Source of the DNA: a virus
Virus record (IMG/VR): IMGVR_UViG_3300038825_000183
Coordinates: 1 to 20,317 of that record
Direction: 5' to 3' (one strand)
DNA length: 20,317 bases
The position numbers and the translations under genes are program-made. The notes below the pieces were generated by a model that made no database searches, was not told the DNA's origin, and saw only the letters and a list, made by a program, of their open reading frames with translations. This document shows, piece after piece, positions 14,850 through 20,317 of the stretch (position 1 is its first letter; every line of letters starts with the position of its first letter).

Positions 14850-16229
14850 CTAACTAAATTTTTTCTTAGCATATGTGTTACCAACCTGAAATACTCCGTT
14901 AAGGACAGCTTTACCTAGTTCTGTACTGAACGTAGCGTCACTTTGCAACTCGTACAAAGAGGAGTTAGAATCAATTTCCATGCCTAATAAACCTATTTCA
15001 TGGTTTCTCTGTTCTTGACTCTGTGCTATATCTAATGCCCAACCTGCTTCATCTCTGTATCTTTGCCATAAGGCATCAAGAGAATTTTGTGTCATTCCTA
15101 ATAAGTTTTGAGCATTTTGTTGATTGGCAGCATTTTGATTAGCAGTTTCTGCAGTGTTTATTTCTCTACGCCACACGGCATTTGATTGTGCTATCTGTGT
15201 AGCCATACTTACATTGAACCTTTCACGAGAATCAGACAAAGTAGCATTATATTGTGCTATTGCATTAGCTTCATCTGCGTTGAATTGTTCTTGGGCAGCT
15301 TTACGATTTTTGTTGTTTGTTTCTATTTGGGCCCCTAATTCTGCAAAGAACTCATCTACTTGATTTTGTGATTGAGCATTGAACTGAGCCGCTGAATTTA
15401 TTGCCGCCTGATTAGATGTAAGACTTTGTAGTTTTCCTGCGTAATCAATCTCTCTCATTTTTTCTTCGTTAGATAAATTTTGTAAATCTAAAGTTAAGAA
15501 TGATTTGGCATTGTTGACTGCAACTTGCATACGAGCATCTAAGTTAGCCTTGTCCATAGCGGCATAAGTCATGGCATTTTGCATGACTGCTTGTTGTTGA
15601 TTTGTAAGATTAGCCATGTCCATCTGTGCATAGCGATCTGCATCAGCTTTAGCTATCGGAATACCTGATTCCATAATAGCTTGTGTTATGGCCGCAGAAG
15701 CCATGCTAGATGCACCCAAACCTCTAGATTGCATTATTGCCCCAACTTGTCTGACTGCAGGGGCAGCCCAAGCAGGTAAAGGTTTACCCTCTTCAAACGA
15801 TGAGAACAACTCTTCTAACTGATACTTGACTGTAGCTTCTTGTGATACAGTGCCTTGAGCAGCTTCTGCAACAGCTTTACTGCTTACTGTTCCTTGAACA
15901 TCACCAATTACAGATTCGGCAGATAATTTACCTTGTGCGGCAATTGCTTCAGGAGTTCCTTCTATGGTGTTTGCTACATACTTTTCTGCATTTTGAGCAG
16001 ATGGTACGGTAACATCTAAATCAGCAGTTGGTACTTCTGTAGGCGTAGCTTTTAGAGCAGTGTCTATAGCTGCTGGGGTTGATAGTATTTCTTCATCTTC
16101 TTTAACTTTTTGTACAATAGGAGTAAACTCAGTTCCAGCAGGTAATTCTTTAGCTCCTGCTCTTTCTTGAACTGTTTTTACGATATCTGTAACTGGTTCT
16201 GTTTCTAAAGTTGTGTCAGTTTCTGCCAT
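14850..16229 (-). CDS. Helical repeat virion protein, Ala/Gln/Asn-rich
   Basis: This 459-residue, almost entirely helical protein is rich in Ala, Gln, Asn and Glu. Residues 1-95 are acidic and probably flexible. Three 13-residue units start at Q99, Q112 and Q125 with the pattern QG(K/T)-(L/V)-S. A conserved-looking block follows (PAWAAPAVRQVGAIMQSRGL, residues 152-171), then three 22-residue units at 203-268. Next comes a region with aromatic residues spaced by 11 (F283, F294, Y327, F338) and a WRREINTAETANQNAANQ segment near 353-370. I recall very similar Ala/Gln-rich proteins in uncultured marine phages, always in the virion gene block and without known function. An ejected or internal tail protein is likely. 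I chose ATG 16229, which overlaps the previous stop as TGATG; GTG 16232 is one codon earlier. Confidence 0.78.
   Translation of the reverse strand: MAETDTTLETEPVTDIVKTVQERAGAKELPAGTEFTPIVQKVKEDEEILSTPAAIDTALKATPTEVPTADLDVTVPSAQNAEKYVANTIEGTPEAIAAQGKLSAESVIGDVQGTVSSKAVAEAAQGTVSQEATVKYQLEELFSSFEEGKPLPAWAAPAVRQVGAIMQSRGLGASSMASAAITQAIMESGIPIAKADADRYAQMDMANLTNQQQAVMQNAMTYAAMDKANLDARMQVAVNNAKSFLTLDLQNLSNEEKMREIDYAGKLQSLTSNQAAINSAAQFNAQSQNQVDEFFAELGAQIETNNKNRKAAQEQFNADEANAIAQYNATLSDSRERFNVSMATQIAQSNAVWRREINTAETANQNAANQQNAQNLLGMTQNSLDALWQRYRDEAGWALDIAQSQEQRNHEIGLLGMEIDSNSSLYELQSDATFSTELGKAVLNGVFQVGNTYAKKKFS
15426..15623 (-). repeat. Three 22-residue helical repeats (two hendecads each)
   Basis: Residues 203-224, 225-246 and 247-268 of the 459-residue protein align without gaps. 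Each begins (M/L)D-x2-NL (MDMANL, MDKANL, LDLQNL) and is rich in Gln, Asn and Ala. A 22-residue period equals two 11-residue hendecads, as in nearly straight coiled coils or membrane-lying amphipathic helices. Confidence 0.7.
15819..15935 (-). repeat. Three 13-residue tandem repeats
   Basis: Residues 99-137 of the 459-residue protein form three units of exactly 13 residues. They begin QGKLSAESV, QGTVSSKAV and QGTVSQEATV. The shared core is QG(K/T)(L/V)S. The repeat lies between the flexible acidic N-terminus and the helical body. Confidence 0.65.
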
Positions 16230-16462
16230 CACTTAGTTCCCATCAATATCTTGTCTAACTTATCTTCTAATCTTCTCATCGCATCCATTATCTCGTGGAC
16301 ATCATCCTTAACGTCATCCTTACGTGCATACTCTTCTCGTGTCTTGTTAAGGAGTATCTGTATACGCTTGACCTCTTGGAACATCTTGTTAAATGCCCAA
16401 CCGAATGGTACAACGACCATAGTCAGGATTATGTTCCAAAATAACATTGCGTCAATTTCCAT
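16229..16462 (-). CDS. Membrane-anchored coiled-coil protein, holin- or spanin-like candidate
   Basis: This 77-residue protein has one hydrophobic helix near the N-terminus (about residues 6-24, FWNIILTMVVVPFGWAF). A long charged helix follows (FQEVKRIQILLNKTREEY and on to RRLEDKLDKIL) that should form a coiled coil. There is no signal-peptide cleavage site, so it is probably an integral membrane protein with a soluble coil. This layout fits an inner-membrane spanin, a class of small holins, or a membrane-bound virion component. I recall close relatives in marine phages, mostly named hypothetical or holin-like. It starts two bases after the stop of the 57-residue gene and its stop overlaps the next start (TGATG). 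No endolysin gene is visible in the window, so a lysis role rests only on topology. Confidence 0.75.
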   Translation of the reverse strand: MEIDAMLFWNIILTMVVVPFGWAFNKMFQEVKRIQILLNKTREEYARKDDVKDDVHEIMDAMRRLEDKLDKILMGTK

Positions 16463-16464
16463 GA

Positions 16465-16638
16465 TTAGTCTGCTTCTTGTATTGTGTTGCCTTTAGCTAC
16501 CCATTCTTGGATTGCTTGGTAGTGTCTGTTAGCAGGGTCTAGTGGTACAGACATTTCAAATCCATTAATAACAGCTTTAATACTTGAATTACCTATATCA
16601 TTAAAACCTCTTGTGTATTGTGCTGATGTAATATCCAT
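16465..16638 (-). CDS. 57-residue fibre-associated small protein
   Basis: This short gene is well supported by AGGAGA five bases before its ATG; that site touches the stop of the preceding fibre gene. The protein begins MDITSAQYTRG, contains SIKAVINGFEMSVPLD and NRHYQAIQEWVAKGNTIQEAD, and then stops. The pattern (SIKAxINGxxxxVPxDxxNxxYxxIxxWVAxGNTIxxAD) is common in many phages, either as a stand-alone small protein next to tail-fibre genes or as a domain at the end of a tail protein. No enzymatic function is known. The location directly after three fibre genes fits a fibre-associated or assembly role. The TAA stop is two bases before the start of the membrane protein gene. Confidence 0.85.
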   Translation of the reverse strand: MDITSAQYTRGFNDIGNSSIKAVINGFEMSVPLDPANRHYQAIQEWVAKGNTIQEAD

Positions 16639-16646
16639 ATTATCTC

Positions 16647-17798
16647 CTATAGTTCTGCATCAAATTCTAATTTTTTTGTATCAGCAAAATATAAAGCATG
16701 AGCATACGCACCACTTGGGTCAAAATCTAAGCCTACTGTAAATGTTGCAACACCATCATGAGCTTGTTTTAATGTAAAATTACCAGCAGTAACATCATCT
16801 GTATTATTATTTCCTGAAACAACCCCAGCATTACCAGTAGGAGATGTACCATCATTATCTAATATAGTAGCAGTTGGTTCGGCTCTCATGTCTTGTTTTA
16901 AAGTCCAACTAAAAAATCCAGTATTGGTACTCCATCTCATCATAGCAAAAGTATAAAGAGCATTTGAATCAGATGTTGCATTATGTACTTGAAAATACCT
17001 CTGACACAAAGCTAGTTCTTCCCCAAATGACCTATGCTCAAAAGGTGTGGCTTGTGAGCCTACTTCAAATTGCAAACCAGTAATAAAAAATGTTCTACTT
17101 GTGCTGTCAAAAAAAGATGTTTGATTATCATTAAGTGTATTAGTGTAATCTCTTTCTGCCCATGCTCCATCAACAAATGTTCCACTTGAGTAGTTTGTTC
17201 CTCCATGCAACCAAAACATAAATGCCCAAACACCACTATTGCTATCATCTATTGCATAGTTTGAATTAGTGTCAGTATCACCGACTATGGTAATTTCATG
17301 TTTTACCCAAGAGGTAGTCACTGCAATTTCTTTAGAAAACCAACGAGCAGTACCACCACTTTTATGATACTGTGCTATAAAAGTATAACTTGCAGTTGCG
17401 TTTCCCTTTACATAAAAACTTACAGTTGTTGTTTTTGCATTAGCTGTATTGTAATTTAATTGTTGTAAATCTTGACCTTCAAGAGCATAGTTCAAATGAA
17501 AGTATTCATTTGATGCAATAGATGTATCAGCAGTAGTACAAGCACATTTTAAACTTTTACTAAATCCATCAGGTGCATCACTTTCTTGACTCATTGTCCA
17601 CCTACCAGCAGAGTTTCCTTGAAAGTAACCCATTCTATCAAGAGAACCATAACCTGAAGTTGATGCACCTAAACCAGTAACTGACGTACCTCTCTGAGCT
17701 ACTTCCATCGCACCATTTATGACAATGTTCCTTCGCCCACCAATCTGACTATTGGTTAGGACTTCACCCATCTTTGCTAATTCTGCTGCTTTGGTCAT
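16647..17798 (-). CDS. Receptor-binding tail protein with carbohydrate-binding-like domain
   Basis: This 383-residue protein probably binds the host surface. A short N-terminal helix, possibly the attachment part, is followed by NIVINGAMEVAQRGTS (24-39), a Tyr/Gly-rich stretch and a DRMGYF turn. A beta-rich jelly-roll-like region comes next, with GFSKSLKC, VSFYVKG and WVKHEITI. Then comes the highly typical ITGLQFEVGSQATPFEHRSF with EELALCQRYFQ (about 240-275). This combination is a recurrent signature of phage and prophage tail proteins thought to bind glycans. The C-terminal 110 residues form a separate beta domain. Its ATG overlaps the stop of the preceding fibre gene (ATGA), and its ribosome-binding site (GGAG at 17810-17807) lies inside that gene's final codons. 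The stop overlaps the AGGAGA of the next gene. Exact ligand unknown. Confidence 0.85.
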   Translation of the reverse strand: MTKAAELAKMGEVLTNSQIGGRRNIVINGAMEVAQRGTSVTGLGASTSGYGSLDRMGYFQGNSAGRWTMSQESDAPDGFSKSLKCACTTADTSIASNEYFHLNYALEGQDLQQLNYNTANAKTTTVSFYVKGNATASYTFIAQYHKSGGTARWFSKEIAVTTSWVKHEITIVGDTDTNSNYAIDDSNSGVWAFMFWLHGGTNYSSGTFVDGAWAERDYTNTLNDNQTSFFDSTSRTFFITGLQFEVGSQATPFEHRSFGEELALCQRYFQVHNATSDSNALYTFAMMRWSTNTGFFSWTLKQDMRAEPTATILDNDGTSPTGNAGVVSGNNNTDDVTAGNFTLKQAHDGVATFTVGLDFDPSGAYAHALYFADTKKLEFDAEL

Positions 17799-19186
17799 TC
17801 TGCATTCTCCAACGCTGTCACTTTTGCTTCAAGTGTTTCTATTCTTGTCATAGCTTCTTGCAGTGCTTTAACTGCTTTCATGTAGAGTATAGAATAAGCA
17901 ACCCCTTTTACTCGGTCTGTTACCTCTTTGACATCACCAACTTGTTTTCCTTCTGGTATGTCATCACCTTCTACATACAAAGAACCAAACTCTGAAGAAC
18001 TAATAATATCTCCTGCATCTGGTTCTACACTTCTCACAAGACTAGGACTTATTGCTTCAAGTTCTTGACCTATCAAACCAAGTTGTACTTTAGCTTCACT
18101 TTCTCCATATTCTCTTATATCATCTTTTCTTTGATAGTTAACAAATCTCATTGCTTTAATATCTTCCCATTGAGAATTAGCATCTGTTATATTATCTTTA
18201 ATTCTTCTGTCTGATATTTGTGCATAAGTTCCGTCATGATTATAGAGGTCACCATCACTATATATATTAAGTCTAACAGTTCCTCCACCATCTTGAAATT
18301 TCATAAATGCTGAAGTATTATCATCTGGTGATGACCCACTAAACCTCAACAACGTACCAAATATATTGCCAGAACTCGCATAGTTTTCTATGTAATTTAC
18401 CCAGTTGTTATTTGATTGACTTGTCTGAAAAATAGCACCACCTGCATTAGCAATAGCAGCACCAGTGCCTAATAATACTCTTCCTGCAGAATCAACACGT
18501 ACTCTTTCGCTTGTTCCATTTGTATTTATTATAAAAGCACCACCTGATTGTGCTTCTACTGTCAAAGATTCACCACTAGCACCTTGTAGTTTATTATTAA
18601 TAACCACACCACTATTAAATGTTGCCTTACCTGCATCTGACATATCAAGTGTAAGGGCAACTACAGTTTGCCCATTATCACTACCTAAAAATTTAATATC
18701 TGCATCACTAATTTGACTAGATAAAGCTAAATTATCTGAGTTGAGTTGTATATTTCCGTGTGACGTACCACCATTTTTAAAAGATATAAGTCCATCATCA
18801 GAATCAAGAATAATATCTCCTGCTACGTCTACAGTTAAATCGCCACTATCAGTAATATCACCTGCAAAACTAACTGCACCATCAAACGTACCACCATCTG
18901 CTTTACTTACAGTGTCTGCTACCGAGAACACATCAAATACCACGACCACCACGAGGTCATCTACGGATGCTCCTTGTGCTAGTACGATTGATGTGCCACT
19001 TGTTGATGTATAGTCTGCGTCACCTAACTTGATACCATTTTGATACACATCTACGAAGTTACTGTCTTTGTAACTTAAAGATGTACCCTCTGCACCTGCA
19101 CCAGTAAATGTGGTCTGCGATGCTGTTGCAGTGTAGGTGTGAACCCTACGTACTCCGTTAGATGGACTAACTCCTATGTATGCCAT
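17795..19186 (-). CDS. Tail fibre protein with C-terminal peptidase S74 chaperone domain
   Basis: This 463-residue fibre begins MAYIGVSPSNGVRRVHTYTA, an N-terminal domain I recall as frequent in marine podovirus-type fibres, which probably fixes it to the tail. The middle part is a repetitive beta region (ITDSGDLTVDVAGDIILDSD and similar), as in trimeric fibres. The C-terminus is an intramolecular chaperone of the S74 family: S325-D-R-R-I-K330 carries the Ser and Lys of the self-cleaving dyad. LGLIGQELEAISPSLV, GVAYSILYMKAVKALQE and a terminal coiled coil ending ALENAE follow. In this family the chaperone helps trimer folding and then cuts itself off before the Ser, which would release 139 residues. 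The start overlaps the upstream stop (TAATG); GGAG lies eight bases ahead. Confidence 0.92.
   Translation of the reverse strand: MAYIGVSPSNGVRRVHTYTATASQTTFTGAGAEGTSLSYKDSNFVDVYQNGIKLGDADYTSTSGTSIVLAQGASVDDLVVVVVFDVFSVADTVSKADGGTFDGAVSFAGDITDSGDLTVDVAGDIILDSDDGLISFKNGGTSHGNIQLNSDNLALSSQISDADIKFLGSDNGQTVVALTLDMSDAGKATFNSGVVINNKLQGASGESLTVEAQSGGAFIINTNGTSERVRVDSAGRVLLGTGAAIANAGGAIFQTSQSNNNWVNYIENYASSGNIFGTLLRFSGSSPDDNTSAFMKFQDGGGTVRLNIYSDGDLYNHDGTYAQISDRRIKDNITDANSQWEDIKAMRFVNYQRKDDIREYGESEAKVQLGLIGQELEAISPSLVRSVEPDAGDIISSSEFGSLYVEGDDIPEGKQVGDVKEVTDRVKGVAYSILYMKAVKALQEAMTRIETLEAKVTALENAE
17801..17818 (-). repeat. Fibre-end repeat, copy 1: C-terminal codons plus ribosome-binding site
   Basis: These 18 bases differ at one place from 19189-19206. 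They encode the ALENA end of the S74 fibre and contain GGAG (17810-17807) eight bases before the ATG of the next gene at 17798. The repeat therefore serves as coding sequence and as translation signal. Confidence 0.75.
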
Positions 19187-20148
19187 TATGCATTCTCCAA
19201 TGCTGTAATACGAGCTTCTATATCTTCAGGTATAAACTGTCTGTACCCATACTCAACTGCAACTAAAACTGCTGTGCTATCTGTAAATGTTATAGCTTCT
19301 CTTGCTATACCAATTGTTGCACAAATAGATGTAGCTTTCATACCCTCGCCAGTTGTTGATGATGTACAAATATAATCACCTACTGCAATGTTTCCATTTT
19401 CATTATTGCAAAGAATGTGTCCATCACCTAATACAAGTGCTTGATGTAAGTTAGTGCTACCTCGTTCTTCACTATTCATTGAACTACCATAAGCACCTAA
19501 TACTGCTTTTGATTTTGCACTAGATGATTTTTGCACGTTATACAAAATACCTCTTTCAGTATCAGCACCATTTTTTTGTGTATAACTTAAACTTGTTATT
19601 TCTAATAATGTGCCATAAGGATAAGCATTAGCTACACTATCTGCATCATTATCTGTATTTGGAATTATACAAGGGTGAAAGGCTGTAAAAGCACCATAGT
19701 TAACAGTTCCATTATTAGATGATATTGAGCCTTGTAGAGTTCCATCACCATCTGCAAAATCTATTTGATAATGTGTTCCTGCAGGGTCATTTGCACCTGC
19801 TGAAATATGCAAACCATAACCATCATTATTATTTCTGTTATTATCAATTCTTAATGTATAATCACTTCCTCCACCTCCTGCTAATATAGAACTACCATCA
19901 TTCCCAATAGTTAGACGTTCTGTATTATTTGTAGATAAAACCATATCAGCATTTGAGGTATTATTTATAAGAAGTTTGCCACTTGAGGGAACACCGATTG
20001 TAGATGTTCCAGAGCCAGTTCTTTCTAATTTTATTTCTATATCAGACGATTTTTCTATATGAATATCACTATCTATGGTGGTAGCACCTAAACCTACGTC
20101 ACTAGTTATTGTACCTAGACCTGCTCCTATTACTTTTGTTAATGCCAT
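19186..20148 (-). CDS. Tail fibre or spike protein with G2-like C-terminal domain
   Basis: This 320-residue protein starts MALTKVIGAGLGTITSDVGL, a common start of phage fibre proteins. It is followed by beta-repeat-type sequence (TSNADMVLSTNNTERLTIGN) and a Gly/Asn-rich part. The last 150 residues form a compact domain containing PYGTLLEI, GDGHILCNNENGNIAVGDYI, GEGMKAT, IGIAREAI and VLVAVEYGYRQF. This order recalls the G2-type self-cleaving domains at the ends of some phage spikes, but I cannot identify the catalytic residues, so the match is tentative. A short coiled coil ending ITALENA closes the chain, almost the same end as the S74 fibre. AGGAG, touching the stop of the gene before, lies seven bases before the ATG. 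The stop overlaps the next start (TAATG). Confidence 0.8.
   Translation of the reverse strand: MALTKVIGAGLGTITSDVGLGATTIDSDIHIEKSSDIEIKLERTGSGTSTIGVPSSGKLLINNTSNADMVLSTNNTERLTIGNDGSSILAGGGGSDYTLRIDNNRNNNDGYGLHISAGANDPAGTHYQIDFADGDGTLQGSISSNNGTVNYGAFTAFHPCIIPNTDNDADSVANAYPYGTLLEITSLSYTQKNGADTERGILYNVQKSSSAKSKAVLGAYGSSMNSEERGSTNLHQALVLGDGHILCNNENGNIAVGDYICTSSTTGEGMKATSICATIGIAREAITFTDSTAVLVAVEYGYRQFIPEDIEARITALENA
19189..19206 (-). repeat. Fibre-end repeat, copy 2: C-terminal codons plus ribosome-binding site
   Basis: This copy (17 of 18 bases identical to 17801-17818) encodes the LENA end of the 320-residue fibre. It carries GGAG (19198-19195) eight bases before the start of the S74 fibre gene at 19186, the same geometry as the other copy. 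Confidence 0.75.
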
Positions 20149-20157
20149 TCGTTACTC

Positions 20158-20317
20158 CTAGCTTATGCTACTTGCATCATCTCTTTGTTTGCGTGTCTTA
20201 TAGTCACTTCTTGCTGTTACAAGTGCAACAAAGTCTGCTTGGTTGCTTGGTATGGGGTCTGTGAAGCTACTGTCGTTCATTAGCTTTGTAGTCCACTCTG
20301 TCTGCATACGCTTCCAA
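20158..20317 (-). CDS. Unknown protein, C-terminal end only (continues beyond the window)
   Basis: A - strand frame is open from the window edge to the stop TAG at 20160-20158 and gives 52 residues: WKRMQTEWTTKLMNDSSFTD, then PIPSNQADFVALVTARSDYK, then a basic and polar end (TRKQRDDASSIS). Met codons at 20307 and 20280 could be starts, but the frame runs to the edge and no site can be judged. The stop overlaps the AGGAG of the following fibre gene, a junction style typical here, which supports it as a real gene. The helical character and position before the fibre genes resemble small tail accessory proteins, but no family is recognised. Confidence 0.6.
   Translation of the reverse strand, partial: WKRMQTEWTTKLMNDSSFTDPIPSNQADFVALVTARSDYKTRKQRDDASSIS

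Noticed and set aside
18741-19013. 90-codon Ser/Pro/Thr-rich open frame on the + strand
   Set aside because: It is the complement of the beta-repeat region of the S74 fibre; the composition comes from the Asp/Gly/Ser codons on the other strand.
1-20317. tRNA genes, insertion sequences, integrase or attachment site
   Set aside because: Coding genes tile the window, the largest gap is 39 bases, and no tRNA-like cloverleaf, transposase or recombinase motif was seen.

Overview
The window reads as a piece of a tailed double-stranded DNA phage genome, most likely a marine podovirus-type (T7-like) phage of an AT-rich bacterium. The supporting evidence is a family A DNA polymerase, phage recombination nucleases, a cobalamin-dependent ribonucleotide reductase, and a late block of fibre and very large helical virion-type proteins. 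Several late proteins look like ones I recall from uncultured marine phage contigs and from the SAR116 phage HMO-2011 group. That placement is inference from memory, not a search result. No integrase, repressor, tRNA, insertion sequence or CRISPR array is visible.

Layout: genes tile the window almost without gaps, in two convergent blocks. Positions 1-6435 (+ strand) are the replication, recombination and nucleotide block: the C-terminal part of DNA polymerase A, a possible ssDNA-binding protein, a Cas4-like PD-(D/E)XK exonuclease with an Fe-S cysteine set, an unknown protein, a T7 endonuclease I-like resolvase, an unknown protein, a DUF3310 protein, a monomeric class II ribonucleotide reductase, another PD-(D/E)XK-type protein, a small unknown protein and a 32-residue membrane peptide. 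Positions 6436-20317 (- strand) are the virion block. In transcription order it runs: the end of an unknown protein, three fibre or receptor-binding proteins, a 57-residue fibre-associated protein, a membrane-anchored coiled-coil protein, a 459-residue helical repeat protein, two small virion-type proteins, two large internal-virion-like proteins (661 and 1654 residues) and a small Met/Gly/Lys-rich protein with a DxDxDG loop.

How the genes may work together: the reductase supplies deoxynucleotides, perhaps partly salvaged from host DNA, to the polymerase. The exonuclease, endonuclease I-like enzyme and possible SSB would process recombination and replication intermediates. The late block would build the host-recognition apparatus and the proteins ejected with the DNA. 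Most gene junctions are stop/start overlaps (TAATG, ATGA, GTGA, TAGTG, TGATG), so translation is probably strongly coupled. The two blocks meet stop codon to stop codon with no spare base at 6435/6436 and no clear terminator.

The less ordinary points are: the 32-residue membrane peptide at the convergence; an 18-base near-identical repeat that both encodes the C-termini of two fibre proteins and carries the ribosome-binding site of the next gene; the 22-, 13- and 11-residue periodicities in the helical virion proteins; and an unresolved 127-base overlap in which two frames stay open just upstream of the endonuclease.
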